A DNA stretch of 64,000 nucleotides. It comes from Papio anubis. Taxonomy: Eukaryota > Chordata > Mammalia > Primates > Cercopithecidae. Position numbers and translations under genes: made by a program. Below are positions 1 through 12,241 of this stretch, piece after piece; position 1 is the first letter of the stretch; each line of letters begins with the position of its first letter. The stretch lies in assembly GCF_008728515.1 (NCBI RefSeq), contig NC_044980.1, positions 32,752,290 through 32,816,289 of the forward strand, given 5' to 3'. Below the pieces are notes generated by a model. The model saw nothing but the letters and a program-made list of their open reading frames with translations. It was not told where the DNA came from and searched no databases.

Positions 1-2976
1 ATTAAGTCTCCTGGAATATTGTTCTCTCGTGGTGTGTTTAATTACATTTTTATGTTAAAGAATTATATTAACCCACAACTGTCCAGAGAAGAGCTAAATA
101 TACTACTGTGAGAGACAATGTAAACCAAACTGGGTTTTAGAACGTTAATGCAGTTAAGTACCAGGCCCTGCGGTGGCCCTATTTCATAGAGATATGTATC
201 CAGTGTCTCCTGATACACTTCTCAGTTGCTTGTTCCAGGTGAGAAGAAAGAAGGGCCTAGATAAAGTAAACCAACAACTCTGCTTCATGTTAGCACCCAA
301 GTATCAAAGATGTGAAGACACCATGCAGGTTCCTGCCTTCAGAGTCTTCCTGTTGATCTGAGTCCCCTCTTGTACGGCAAGCACTGGGACCTGTCAAAAT
401 ACTGACGACTCATCACTGAGTGATCGCCAAGGCAACAGATGATACCATCAGGACAGAAAACAGCGAGCCCTGTTTTCATTCTGGAGTCAAGAATGATGGA
501 CATCACACAGCTGTCTCACAACATAGCTTCAGTACAGGAAGCAGATATCCATGGCAAATAATTAGGAGCCAATTTTCTGCCTTTGAGAAACTGGAAAAAG
601 ACCTAGAATGGAGCACCTGGCCAAACTCTCTCCACACATCTACCATCTTCTTCACCACGTGGGTTGTAAATAACTTGGTCCATTTTGTATGCTGAGAAAT
701 TTGGCCTAGTTTAGTTGGTTGAGGTCAGTAGGAATCTGAGTTTGTTCCTGAGTTTTGTAAGCCTGGTCATATCCAGGTCTCTGATGACACGTATTTGACC
801 CTATGCTAGTACAGTACCAGGTTAAATCAATCTAGCGTACTAAATGAATCCCCCTGAAAGCCTACACTACACTTCAGGGACAGTCTTTGCAAACTGCCTC
901 ATTAGTAAATATCAGATTCTTCTCCATTCATGTCACTAACAATTTGTCTCCTATCCTCGAAAACCATTATTCACCAGAGATTGCTATTGGCCAGCAATGT
1001 TTACATTTAAAGGCAGAGAATACAATAATGTAATTATCATCTAGAAATAAATTCTCTGGCTTTAGGTAAACATTTCTACTTTCCTCCTGTTTCTGGTCTA
1101 TCTTGAATTTCATCCCAATCCCACTGTTTTATTTTCCACAGGAATTCATGAGAGTAATACATGTTAATGGCTTGGAAAAAAATAAAAAGCACATACTATT
1201 AAATCTTAAATTCAAGGTACCCAAGCAATAAAATTGGCATTGGACAGCAACACCATTACATGTTTAACAGAATAGCTATATGGAGAGTTTCACATACACT
1301 TACCCATTTGTATGCCTATCTATGTTTACATTAGTTCTGCCACCATCTAGATATTAGCACCATTTTTAAATAGCACCATTCTGCTGAACGGATAGGTAAA
1401 GGGAGACAGAGGACACTGTGTTCCATGGGGAGTATTAAGTGTATCTGTGCATGAGTCAGAAAATATGCTGCCCATCACATGAAGGCCACATCCTTGCCTT
1501 TCTCCCTGCCAAGAATTGGTTCCGAGATCTTCTTCCTTTTAAGGCTTATGCCCCTCCACCCACCCACTTACCCTCTTTCTCTGGGTTCAGTTCGTGTAAG
1601 TACCTTCCCTTAGAAATCACTTTGTCTAGAAATTTGCTCTGAATATGAGACCAAGCCTACTTTGACTTCTGGTGGGAGGTAGGAACATCCAGAACAAGGA
1701 TTCTAGCTTTTATTTCAGTTTCCTTGGACTTCCTGATTCACCTGTTCTCCTCAAGGTGAAACACCTTTACGACTTTCATTTGTGAAATGGAAAAAATACT
1801 TGTCCAATAAGACATATTGGGTACACTGAGAAGTAGATCCTCTTCACCTTACTGTTTAGAAATGTTTTGTTTTTCTCTAGATTAGAAGTTTGCACTATGT
1901 TCTTGTACTTAGTACAATTTACCTGGCTCTTTGCAATATTTTAATAGGGAACCTCCATTTTCCAACCGAGGGGAGGGTGAGGACAGGTGGCAGCCCTAGA
2001 GCTGGTCTTAGCGGTCTTAGCTTATACACCCCCTGCAGCAAGACGATGGTGGGACCTGAGCTCAGGCTTCCTGTATGGACTGTACAGAAGAGAGGAAATC
2101 AGCCAGGAAGACTCATTTTCCCTTCTGCGAAGGAGCGTGTATTTGCCAGAAAAGTGGGAAGAATAAAGGCCCACAGTTCCTTTTCTATAATGGTAAGAAA
2201 TTGATTTCTGCTCATTTGCTTTTTAAGAGTTTTCACAGAAATGCTCTTCAAGCCAGAAGTGTTTTCTCTGTAAGTGACCTAAATCCCTTCGGCTGTGTTT
2301 CTTATGCCTGTTTCCTCTTAGTCTAGTGTCTTGAGGTTGGCAGGAGACTCTAAGCAGCCCAGATGTGGAGCCCTACAGGGATGGAGGAAGAGACTGAGGG
2401 ATGTAACGAGCGCTTTCTCTTCCTGCCCTAGGGGAACATGGGGTGGAGAAAGCAGTCCTCTGCCTGCAGAGATTAAAGGAATGTTCCTAAAGCTCCACTG
2501 TGACATTTCAAATAGCAGCTGCCCCAGGCAGGGAGGAAATCAAAAAAAAAGAAACGTATTCATCAAGATAAATTAAGAAGATTATTTGTCCCCTGGGTAA
2601 GGGTGGCTCTGTTGCCTGATACTCTTGAGGTAGTCGGGGAGAAAACTAGTCTCTTTGTTTTTATCTTCAAGGGAGAACAAAAATACAACATTTCACAAAT
2701 CTGTAACCTAGCACCTTTCCCAGGAGCCGATACCAGGAGCTGCCTGATTCTCCTAGCTATTTCACCTTCCTATCAGGGAGCAGCAAGTACGGCAGCCTAG
2801 GCCTCCTGTGAGGGACATTTTGTGGCTAGAGGAACACAATGGATTTTGTTTCACTAGGACCCAAAGCTGAACCTGAAATATACGGAGCAAAACCTCAATG
2901 AAGCAGCTCCCAGAGCTAAAGCATGTCACGGTCAGCAGGCTGCTGCAGTCTGGTGGAGGGTGGCTTCCTTTTGGGC
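1..2976 (-). other. ADAMTS12: Probable 3' UTR of ADAMTS12 and downstream sequence
   Basis: This lies directly 3' of the stop codon on the minus strand. I see no Alu, L1 or LTR in it, which contrasts with the repeat-rich introns and fits a long 3' UTR, although absence of repeats is weak evidence. Candidate minus-strand AATAAA signals are at 1709-1714 and 1128-1133 (TTTATT on the plus strand), and ATTAAA variants at 1940-1945 and 37-42. I cannot tell which is used, or whether the UTR continues past the window edge. No second gene is supported here; the short open frames look like chance. Confidence 0.5.
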
Positions 2977-3155
2977 TTAGAGTGCTTTGGGTTTTTGGGG
3001 CAACCGTTGCCTTCTTTGCCTTTGGCTGTGGGTGATGTGTGTCTGGGGACACGAGAAGCAGCACTGAGCCCTCACGGTGGGCACAGAACATTTCTTCATG
3101 GCTTTCAGTGTCTGGCAGAAACTGGCTGACAGCTTGTCCTTGGTGCAAAGTAAAT
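2977..3155 (-). CDS. ADAMTS12: ADAMTS12 last coding exon (exon 24): PLAC domain and C-terminus
   Basis: The exon follows a strong acceptor (long pyrimidine tract, then CACAG, plus 3156-3160). It completes an Asp codon begun by the last base of exon 23, then reads LLCTKDKLSASFCQTLK onward for 58 residues to TAA at 2977-2979. Six cysteines (LLC, SFC, KKC, QCC, FSC) form the PLAC (protease and lacunin) domain found at the C-terminus of many ADAMTS and related matrix proteins. A short basic, Gln/Arg-rich tail ending KPKAL follows. The exon is 179 bp including the stop. A longer open frame through 3220 exists in another register but ignores the splice site. The tail is poorly conserved in the family, so its exact residues are useful for species assignment. 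Confidence 0.94.
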
Positions 3156-3399
3156 CTGTGGAAAGAGAAAAAGAATAAGAAAAAAAGTCCAAAGATTATC
3201 CTTTGTAGATACACAAGCACAACTTCTATTAACGTAAGACTTTATATGTCTACCAAGAAAGGAGCCATAACAATTCATAATAGGTGGTATCTACTGAATG
3301 TTTATTATGTTTCAGACACTGTGCAAAGCGTTTATGCTAGACTGAACTATCAGTCACAATTCTTCACTCCCATGTAATTGTGTTATACAGAACATTCCC

Positions 3400-3720
3400 A
3401 CCTTGCCATGGCTGCCTGGTGGGTGGAGAATCCTTCCCACCTACTTGCCTTTGGGTTCAGCTCTGTGACTTGCTTTAGACCATGGGATGCTGGTAGACAC
3501 GATCTGTGTAGTGACTTGGAATGTGCAGTAGGACAAGCCTTCCCTGATGAGCTTCTGTTGTCACCATAAGAAGAACCTGGCTTGTGTAGCCACCGAGGGT
3601 GATAAGAGACACATGGGGCAGACCTAGACTCAACCTACAGTTAGTAGCCAAGGCCAACCAAACCCCAGCTCAATCACCTGAACCTTGGCTGACCTATAGA
3701 TGCTCAGCAAAAAATACATG
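3400..3720 (+). repeat. MLT1-like MaLR LTR fragment
   Basis: Wording such as the block around 3455-3490 (CTCTGTGACTTGCTTTAGAC) recurs in MLT1-type LTRs. It is heavily diverged and its ends are uncertain. Confidence 0.4.
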
Positions 3721-3740
3721 ACTGTGCATTATATGAAAAA

Positions 3741-3868
3741 CACACACACACATGTTTCTAGCAGCATAATTCACAATTGCAAAGACATGGAACCAACCTA
3801 AGGGCCCATCAACCAATGAGTGGATACATGAAAATGTGGTATATATACCCCAGGGAATACTACTCAAC

Positions 3869-3901
<33 letters not shown>

Positions 3902-4240
3902 AATGAAATAATGTCTTTTGCAGCAGCTTGGGTGAAGCTGGAGGCCATTATTCTAAGTGAAGTAACTTTAGGAATGGAAAACCAAATATATGTTCTCATT
4001 TATAAGTGGGAGCTAAGCTATGAGGACTCAAAGGCATAAGAATGATATAATGGCCCCAGGGGACCCAGGGAGGAAACTTGGGGGTGGTAAGGAATAAAAG
4101 ACTACATATTGGGTATAGTATACACTGCTTGGCTGATGGGTGCACTAAAATTTCAGAAATCACCACTAAGGAATGTGGGTTTTGGTTATCCCCCACAACT
4201 ACTTTGATACCCCCAAAACTACTGAAATTAAAAAAAAAAA
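3741..4240 (+). mobile_element. 5'-truncated L1 3' end with internal poly(A) expansion
   Basis: The sequence matches the end of L1 ORF2 and the start of its 3' UTR (AAAGACATGGAACCAACC, then the MEYY-region equivalent and ATAAGTGGGAGCTAA). A run of about 29 A at 3871-3899 interrupts the ORF2 remnant where the element normally has no such tract. It ends in an A-rich tail near 4230. It is an old, non-coding copy. Confidence 0.87.
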
Positions 4241-4319
4241 TATATGACTGTAGTTTTAAACCCCTGAGTGTCAGGGTGCTTTGCTATGCAATATTGCTAT
4301 GGAAATAGTTGAACGCAGT

Positions 4320-4505
4320 GTTTTCCATGCTTCACTACATTTAATCTTTACAGTGCTACTAGCAGACAAGTATTTTTTCCATTTCACAAATGACTAAAGT
4401 AGGGCCTCAAGTAGTGAAGAACTTGTATAAGGCTGTCCAGCTGATAAATGGCAGGGCCAGATCTGAACACAGGTAGTCTTAACTCTAGAGCTCATGCTCT
4501 CATCA
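4320..4505 (+). repeat. MIR element
   Basis: Shows the MIR core in order: ACTACATTTAATCTTTACAG, TTTCACAAATGA, a GGCTGTCCAGCTGATAAATG block and GGCAGGGCCAGATCTGAAC. Diverged, ends approximate. Confidence 0.7.
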
Positions 4506-4561
4506 ATCATACTATTCAGAGTGTCAAGCCAACAACCAGTCAGCAAAATAACTGATGCTTC

Positions 4562-4850
4562 CGGGATGGGCGCAGTGGTTCACGCCTGTAATCCCAGCAC
4601 TTTGGGAGACCGAGGCAGGTGGATCACGAGGTCAAGAATTCGAGACTAGCCTGGCCAACATGGCGAAACCCTGTCTCTACCAAAAATACAAAAATTAGTT
4701 GGGCATGGTGGCTACTCGGAAGCCACTCGGGAGGCTGAGGCAGGAGAATCGCTTGAAATCGGAAGGTGGAGGTTGCAGTGAGCTGAGATCGTGCCATTGC
4801 ACCCACCCTGGGCAAGAAGAGTGAAACTCCATCTCAAAAAGAAAAAAGAC
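4562..4850 (+). mobile_element. Alu, sense, with internal deletion
   Basis: Starts with GGGCGCAGTGGTTCACGCC and contains GGATCACGAGGTC, an AluY-like left-arm motif. The block between the two arms near 4710-4730 is shortened. It ends in an A-rich tail at about 4836-4850. Confidence 0.93.
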
Positions 4851-5705
4851 AAACCAATGCTTCCAGAGTGAGTGAGGTATACAGACATATAAAGTGTGAT
4901 CTCTGCCCTGCAGAACTTTACCACGGAGATGAAGGCAGAAGACATGTACAAATAATTCCCAGAGTAAGTATACAATTAGTCACCTGAGTTCTAACCCTTG
5001 TTCTCCTCTAACTAGCTCTGGGTAAGTGTGTCCCTTAATTTTCTTGGCCTTGCTTTTCCCACACATGAGTCAGGGAACGAGAGTGGGTTGCTCAGGGACC
5101 ACCCCACACACTCGTGGCAGGTGGTTCTCAGAGGGCACTGGCCCACAGCTTCTGGGTCTGTAAAGAATTCAATTAGATATTTTTTTTCTAGAAAGTGAAA
5201 TTGTTTTAAGCTTGCCTTGAGTACCTTTTGGAGCTCTCGTCTTTCTTTCTCCTTTACAGAGAAAAGATTTTCATAGTTCTGAAGAAAAGCACTTTCATAA
5301 ACAGGCCGCTATGCTTTGTAAATGGAAGAGTCAGGAAAAGTAGAAATGGAAATAAGATCCTCTCCACCCCAAATGTGTGACAATATCTTTGCGTCTCTAT
5401 GCTTTTTCCCCCTTCAGATCATAAAGGCAAAAAGTTCTTTTTATCTCCTCAGAACTCCTTATTCTCTTAACTGTGCCTTATTTTTGTGAACAAATGAAAG
5501 TCTTCTGTTAGCTTCTAGAGTCTTGTTTGGGGCTCAAGTTTTAAGTGCCCTTAGGAATCGGTAACATATAATGCTCCTAGAATCCAAAACCTGAGTCTTC
5601 ATCTTTCCTTCTTCAGGGCTCTGCTTTTAGCCTCTTATAAAAACCCCATCTCTCTTAAAACCCCACAGGAAATTGCCTGACACCCTTGGAAGTTTCAGAG
5701 AGAGT

Positions 5706-6011
5706 ACCTGTTTTTGTTTTTTGAGATGGCTCCCTCTGTTGCCCAGGCTGGAGTGCAGTGGTGTAATGTCGGCTCCCTGTAACCTCTGCCTCCTGGGTTC
5801 AAGCAATTCTCCTGCCTCAATCTCCTGAGTAGCTGGGACTACAGGCATGTACCACCACGTCCAGCTACTTTTTTTTTTTTTTTTTTTTTTTGGTATATTT
5901 GGTAGAGACTGGGTTTCACCATGTTGGTCAGGCTGGTCTTGAACTCCTGACCTTGAATGATCTGCCTGCCTCGGCCTCCCAAAGTGCTAGGATTACAGGT
6001 GTGAGCCTGGG
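5706..6011 (-). mobile_element. Alu, antisense
   Basis: Reads on the plus strand from a T-rich start through TGAGATGGCTCCCTCTGTTG to GGATTACAGGTGTGAGCC. A long T tract at 5870-5891 marks the middle A-rich linker expanded on the other strand. Confidence 0.93.
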
Positions 6012-6644
6012 CTTGTTTTTCTTTTTGTTTTAAATTTCCTCCTCAAAATTCAACTTCAGAGAGTACATGTTTTGACCAAGCATATCTCTTGTGGAATATC
6101 CCTCGAGTTCTTCATCTCCCGTGTCCCAGCAGAGCCGAGGGTGTTGTTCATGGGACCTGGGCCGTGCATTGTGTGCGTTGCTGATCGGAACAAGGCAAGG
6201 CTTCCTTCCTGGGCTCTGGGAAGCCCCCTGGCAGGGTAGTCCAAGCACCACACAGCCGCCCCAGTTTCTTTGCCAGCCTCTCCTGAAGTCTCTGTGGATG
6301 GAGGCTGGAGAGAGCACAGGAGGGGCAGCTCTTTGCCCCACAATCTTGTCGCTGTGAGTTTGTGAGTGCTCTGGGGCTGTTGCCCAGGAGGAGAAAGACA
6401 GGAAGGGTAGAGGCTCAGCTGACAGCCACCGTTCCACAAAGCTTCTTCTGGCAGCGCTGACCCACATGAGTCCCCTCTGTCTCCATGTCCAAACAGGCAT
6501 CATTGTACTACCCACTCGGGCACCGCACCATACCCTCTCTTGAACTGCTCTGTAAATGGAGTGTGCTAAGGGCTAAAGTGCGAGTTCTCAAAGGTATCTG
6601 CCATTAGAAAAAGGACCTCTAGGAGGCCCCCAAAGTCTTTGCCC

Positions 6645-7150
6645 TGGTTGGGGGCTGAACTGTATCCTTTGAAATGTACCCCAGCGTTGAAGTCCTCACC
6701 CTTTGTATCTGTGAATGTGATCTGATTTGGAAATAAGATCTTGGCAGATAGAATTATGATGTCAATTAAGATGAGGTCACTATGAACTAGGGTGGGCCCT
6801 TCATCCAACCTGAGTGGTGTCCTTATAACAAGAGGAGAAGAGACACAGAGACAGACACACAAACAGAGGAGGAAAAGCTGTGCTGAGACACAGACACAGA
6901 GAGGAAAGACAGCCATGTGGTAATGGAGGCAGAGGCTGGAATTCAGTTTCTGTAAGCCGAGGGATGTCAGTGATGGCTGGCAACCACCAGAAGCCAGGAG
7001 AATGAGTGTGGCCCTACCAGTACCTTGATTTTGGACTTCCAGCCTCCAGAACTGTGAGAGAATAGATTTCTGTTGTCTTTAGTCACCTAGTTTATTACAG
7101 TTTGTTATGGCAGCATGAATATTTGTGCTTGTAGCCCAGGAAGCTAATAC
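6645..7150 (+). mobile_element. MLT1-type MaLR solo LTR
   Basis: Order of blocks is GGGGGCTGAACTGTATCC, TTTGGAAATAAGATCTTGGC, GGTGTCCTTATAACAAGAGG, an AGACACAGAG-rich segment, CCAGCCTCCAGAACTGTGAG and a poly(A)-signal region. This is typical of MLT1-group LTRs. No internal region is present. Confidence 0.75.
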
Positions 7151-7189
7151 ACCCCTTCCTTCATGAAAGTAGAAAAAACACAGACACAA

Positions 7190-7350
7190 ATTATTAAGCA
7201 TACATCACATACTAGGCAATGTTTGACATATACTATACCATTTGGTTGTCACAGAAATCAATAGATGTGGGTGCATCTATTCTTTTAATAACTGAGGGTT
7301 CCACAGAAGCTTAGCAATCGACCCAACATCACACAGCTGGCATATAGATG
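7190..7350 (+). repeat. MIR element
   Basis: Contains degraded MIR blocks, ending in ACATCACACAGCTGGCATAT. Ends approximate. Confidence 0.55.
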
Positions 7351-8074
7351 GTGCCGCTGGAAACGGAATGTTGTCTCAATAGCTCCCAAGCTTTGTCTCT
7401 GAGAGAGAGAATCTCGTGTACTGGTGATGGGGCAGGAGAAGATCACATGAATAGGTCTTCTCTGCCCAGAACATCTTTTTTCCTCAACACAGGAGGCCCA
7501 CTTGTCAGGTTAGGTCAATACCTAAATGACTGAAAGAGACTCAACCAAGCCTGGAATCCTCACATGCTCCTGGAAACCATGAGATCAAGAGCTTTGCTTT
7601 TCAATAGTCCTTGGAGTCTGGATACATGCTAGGTCCTGGGGCCCTCCTTTTTGAGAGTAGGGGACTAGAAGGAAGAGTGGAAGATGAGAGTGGCTTATAT
7701 TGGCAGTCTGTGTTCCAGAGCTATGTTTAGCAACTCATTTAGATGATGATCATGAGCCCAACATGATGACAGGGCTCAATTACATCAGTTCTCCCTATTG
7801 CTGTGAAACAATGAAAGCTTGTTGTGTTCATCAGTCAATTGGATTCCACTTCCAAAGTACATACAATACAATGCTTATAATTATGGGCAACTTGGAGGGG
7901 AGATCCCAGTTTGCCTCTGCTGGTTCAACAGAAACCACATTTGGAAATTTAAAGGGACAGTTATACGCCTGTATCTTTGTTGTCATCTGTGTTATCAGGG
8001 GATAATATTTTGTTCACCAAAGAAGCCTGGAAAACAATTTCAATGTTGTTGACAAATACAGTTTCCATGACTTT

Positions 8075-8195
8075 GGGTTCCTTGAGGCTAAGAGCTGTCT
8101 TTTACTCATGTCTTTCTTCTCAGCTCTTAGCACTTCTCTGAGACATTTTGTGATCAATAATATTTTGTTAAATAAGTGAATGAATGAGATCCTAT
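8075..8195 (+). repeat. L2-like 3' end
   Basis: The phrase TTGAGGCTAAGAGCTGTC, a CTCAGCTCTTAGCAC block and AAATAAGTGAATGAATGA resemble the 3' end shared by L2 and MIR-type elements. Confidence 0.5.
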
Positions 8196-9194
8196 TCATC
8201 TGGCAGAATATTCTTCAGTAGAAAATTTACCAACACAAATGTTCATTTGTATCAACACATCAACACTGGATCTAAGTATTCTTTTTTCTTTTTTTTTTTT
8301 TTTTTTGCCTTTTCTACCTAAAAATAGCAGCAACAGCAACAACAAAACAACCCCAGGAATGGTAGGCTTAAGGATTTTGCTTTTGTTTTTTAATCAATAT
8401 GAATGTAATGCTGAGAATAAAGCTTATACTTGGTAAATGAATTTTCTTGATTTTTTTTCCACATAGATACATGGAAAGGGTTTTGTAGGCACTAATGTGG
8501 AAATAGTAGTTCCAATTTAGATTTTAAGTCATTAAAACTTCAGATGGTTTCTAAAAGAAGTAAAATGACCTGGAGAAAACTAAATCTTATATGAATTCAT
8601 ACCTGATATTATAAAATATACTTAGGATTATGTTATGTTTATTGTGAAAGCTGACTGACAAGAACCTGGGCATTGAATGAATATTTTCAAAGAATTTTAG
8701 AGAATTATAGGGGTCAGGGTGGGTGGCTGGCTTCTTAAATCAAGGAATTTCTTACAGCTCCTCTTTCATTTTCCTTCTATGTGAGTAGGCATGGCTCTGC
8801 CTTCAGAAGCTAGTAATTAACTTTTGTGGCCCTGATATTTGTCAGTGAATGGAATTCATTGTTAAGCACATCAATTGCCAGCCAACTATTGGTCGCCATT
8901 TATTTTGTGTGAGATTTCAAGATGAAAACTACAATCTATGCACTTAACCCTGTTTTGATTATTGAAGATTTTATTGTCCAGCCATAGGACAGTTGAAGAC
9001 AACCTACATATAATTCAAAATAACAAGCCCTAACACTAGGCATGGTCAACCAAGAGTAAGTGGCTGCTTCAGTTATATAAAAAATAACACAACATAGAAG
9101 GGATTCTATAGCCTCAACTGTTTAAAGTATGGTACCATAGAAAGAGATGAAATGAAAGGAAAAGAGTCTCAGATTGGGCCCTTGGTCTAGAACA

Positions 9195-9347
9195 AGGTGC
9201 TTCTCAAACTTTGATGTGCATGTGAATCACCAGGGATCTTGTTAAATGAAGATTCTAATTCAGTAGGTCTAGAGTGAGGCCCAAGAGCCTCAAACTCCCA
9301 GGAGATGCCAATTCAGCTTGTCCAGGGACCATATTTTGAGAAGCAAG
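9195..9347 (-). mobile_element. MER5A-type hAT fragment
   Basis: Contains CTTCTCAAACTTTGATGTGC, AATCACCAGG, TTCAGTAGGTCTAGAG and a final TTTTGAGAAGC, which is the antisense order of MER5A. Confidence 0.75.
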
Positions 9348-10384
9348 AGTCTGGAAGACATGAATAACACCTCAGAAAATGAGCTCTAGGTGACTTCTTC
9401 TGGAATTTCAAGTAAGGCCAATGAAAGCCACCCTTAAGTGCAAGTCAGTAAGAAGCTACCTGCGATAATCACACTTAAAGCATTTCCTTGCTCAGTGCAT
9501 TTTGATCAGGATTTCCAGACCAGATCTCTCTCCTGGCCTCCACACCTGTACAGCAAACGAATCACAGGACACCCCTACCTAGATGACTCACAGACTCCTT
9601 AGCAAACACGTTCCAAACAGAACTCACTACCTTCCCTCTTTCCCAAAGCCCCTGTTAGGCTTCCTCTCTCAGTGCATGGTAGCTTCATCTACTCAGCTGC
9701 TCAAGTCAAAATTATGGGCATTAGCCTTTGTCTCCTTTCTCCTGGCACAAAGGGCTATCGAATTTTTCTTTTAATGAGCTACTGAATGTACTCACTTCTC
9801 TGTTTTTAATTTAATTTAGAAATTTTACATGTCAATGAAGCCCAGACAATCAGTGGAATGGACATTATAGATCATAGCGGAACCTACCCGGCCCGTAGGA
9901 GCTCCTTTGTCTCTCACACAGAGAGCCTCCTGCAAATTCACTTCTCCTGGGGTAGGCCCTGTCCAATGGCTGAAGAGCGTGGGAGTGTGAATGTACAGCT
10001 TGCTGGCTCAGGAGCGGACAGCTCGGGGGTATAACCTGTGCTCTGGAGCTGCCTGGAGCACCAGTCTGAAGCTGGGACTCACGTTCCTGAGAAGGCATCC
10101 TGGCTGTGTCTCCTCCCTTTTCCATCTGGTTTCCTCCACTCCCTTAATGATCTTCCCTGGAAATACTTAATGAACCCATTGCACACACACTTGCACCCCA
10201 GAACCTGCTTCTGGGGAACCTGGCCTAACATAGTGGTACCAGATTTATAGAGAGGACCATTTGACACGTGACTGGGTTCCTGAGAAAGGCTGGGATATCT
10301 CTTAAGACATCTTTGAAAGCATAGAAGTAATTCTCATCCATGTTGGATGACATCAGTGTGAACAGGCTTAGAGAGACTATTTTA

Positions 10385-10445
10385 TGACAGTCAATAAATA
10401 ATAATAATTAAAAAAGAAAATAATTAAAAAAATAAAAAAGAAAAA
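10385..10445. repeat. A/T-rich simple repeat
   Basis: AATAATAATT and AAAAATAAAAAAG-like units without a single clean period. Confidence 0.7.
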
Positions 10446-10644
10446 TGGATGAGATACTCTCTCAAGAAGTTAAGATTCAAACCTCACCAAATCAGATAGC
10501 TTGTTCCCAGGGTTACCGGCTGACCTCTTTAACATTAAGATTTTCTGTTGAGTAAAAGAAATGTAAAGCTATCTACAAGTTATATCATGCAGGATGACGT
10601 TTGTGCAAAGATCTCTTTCTCCCCAAGCAAACCCATTCACCCAC

Positions 10645-10804
10645 CGGCACTTTTCTTGCAGGCCTGCTGGTTGCATTTTTTGAATTCTGGAGGTCTGGGT
10701 TCGTGATCACACAGGCATTGGTCTTGGTCTTCAGTTTTATTGTTCTCTGAGGGCACACAATGGACAGTCCTCTTCTGAAAGCCACCTCCACAGGAAGTGG
10801 AACA
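10645..10804 (-). CDS. ADAMTS12: ADAMTS12 exon 23: thrombospondin type-1 repeat 8
   Basis: The 160-bp exon starts in phase 0 directly at the first Cys codon (CSTSCGGGFQKR) after a TTTCAG acceptor. It ends one base into a codon (GCC G) before a donor reading GTGGGT. It codes for 53 residues plus the split Asp completed in exon 24. CSTSC followed by GG fits the O-fucosylation motif of TSRs (CxxS/TCG). The cysteine pattern, ending with CDHEPRPPEF and NQQACKKSA, is that of the last TSR before PLAC. The donor has G at +3 and +4 and is weaker than the others in this gene. Exons 22 and 23 are separated by the intron that contains the full-length L1. Confidence 0.94.
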
Positions 10805-11954
10805 CTGAAAGAGAGGGTGAACAGAGAGTCGGAAGTCATCCCCACGACTCCCAAGGAAACACCAGTAGAACACCTCCAACACCACTGTGGTCAAGAATGG
10901 AAATGTCTCAATAACCAGAAACCTTTTTGAAGGAGTCATAGAATAAAGGCACTAATAATTTGGAGATGTGAGTTTAGAAAGACTCTATACTATAGGCCGT
11001 GTGGATTGGATCTGACTGAGTTTACTATTAGGTTCTCTGCAGAACGTTCTCCTCTTTCACATATTTCAGAATGGTCTGATGCCTCTCATCACACGACTAC
11101 AGCACTGGGCTCCAGGAACCTATGTTGGTGCCGTGGGACCCAGCCAGGCCACACAAGACTGGTCTAGGGAAGGTCCCTGCATCAAGCGGGGCCAATAAGT
11201 CACTTCCTTGGGAATTTGAATTGAGACTCAGCAAGAAATTCCATCTAAGGCTGAAATTTGAGAACTTGGGTGTTGTTGGTGGCCACATTTCCTGCCAAGT
11301 AAAATGAGTGAAAACCAAATGGAAGAAAAGGTGAATGGAATGAAGCATGTGCTTGGAGAGGAACAGGAAGGAGGGAGGCATTGCCCATGGGGTTCGCACC
11401 CTTGGTCCTAGCTGGAACTCCCAACCCAAACATTCATCTTTGCATCATGAGTATATGGAGTGAAACATATGGAGGGAGGCTGAACTGCAAGCAAAGCAGA
11501 ATACAATTCCATATCTGGGTCGTGGTACCTTGGTCTGAACTAATTTTGATTTGGGGCTGGGGATTGGATGTGAGGGAAAGGGGTGGAGCTACTAGGAGAG
11601 ATGAGCATTGGGTAAAAAGAGAAGTGGGAGGGAAAGACCCCAGTGGCATGGAGAGAATGTGGAATGGGGGTAGGGACAGGGCTGAGCATGGAAGCTGGGG
11701 AAGAAACAGAGCAACAGCAGACCCGGCTCTGTGCCTAGCCGGACCAGGTCCTCTCAAGCCATTCTAACGATAAGGTTCCACTGCAATGTTATGATCACCC
11801 ACCTGGCTGCAGGAGGGAGATTCGCTGGCCTGTAGAAGCAGTTTACATAAGATTCTTCAGGATGTAAAAAAATGTGCCTGAATTTACCACATATGCTCTT
11901 TTCTTAAATTATTATTTTTTGAGGTAAAATATATAAAACATAAAATATACCATT

Positions 11955-12122
11955 TAAACCATATTTTTGAGACAAGGTCTGGCTCTATCACCCAGGCTGG
12001 AAGGCAGTGGCACAGTCTCGGCTCACTGCAACCTCCCTCTCCCTGGTTCAAGTGATTCTCCTATCTCAGACTCCCAAGTAACTGGGACTACAGGTGTGTG
12101 CCACCACACCTGGTTACTTTTT
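11955..12122 (-). mobile_element. 5'-truncated Alu (right arm only), antisense
   Basis: Begins TTTTTGAGACAAGGTCTGGC on the plus strand and stops after CCACCACACCTGGTTACTTT, so only the 3' arm is present. Confidence 0.88.
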
Positions 12123-12179
12123 CCTCTGGCACACTCGCTAAGTCAACTGGAAGTTTAGTCATCTGTTTCCAGATTCCAA

Positions 12180-12241
12180 TTTTTTTTTTTTTTTTTTTTT
12201 TTTTGGTGAGGGGGAGCTAAAGATAGATCAGGGTAATTTTA
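12180..12241 (-). mobile_element. Very short poly(A)-tailed insertion
   Basis: A 25-T run and about 37 further bases are bracketed by an exact 10-bp direct repeat, CAGATTCCAA, at 12170-12179 and 12242-12251. On the minus strand this reads as a short unique piece followed by poly(A) between target-site duplications, as expected for a severely 5'-truncated retrotransposed RNA. I cannot name the source RNA. A chance T-tract expansion next to a small duplication is the alternative. Confidence 0.45.

Larger units (their letters stand above)
3156..10644 (-). other. ADAMTS12: Intron 23 of ADAMTS12
   Basis: Bounded by the exon 23 donor and exon 24 acceptor. It holds an MLT1-like piece, an L1 3' end, MIR pieces, two Alus, an MLT1-type LTR, an L2-like 3' end and a MER5A copy, listed separately. 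I recognise nothing in about 4860-5700 (AT-rich unique), 6012-6640, 7355-8070, 8200-9190 and 9350-10030. About 10030-10235 resembles the end of an old ERVL/MaLR LTR (terminal block near 10200-10235), but I cannot name it. 10385-10445 is an A/T-rich simple stretch. Confidence 0.8.

Noticed and set aside
2762..3220. 152-residue minus-strand open frame overlapping the last exon
   Set aside because: It is in a different register from the PLAC-coding frame and ignores the strong acceptor at 3156-3160.
6030..6515. 161-residue minus-strand open frame
   Set aside because: No family resemblance and no splice context linking it to ADAMTS12; it starts inside unique intron and runs into the edge of an Alu.
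11381..11767. 128-residue plus-strand open frame with a 107-residue frame opposite it
   Set aside because: Low-complexity, no recognisable domain; overlapping frames on both strands are typical of stop-poor G/C-rich intron.
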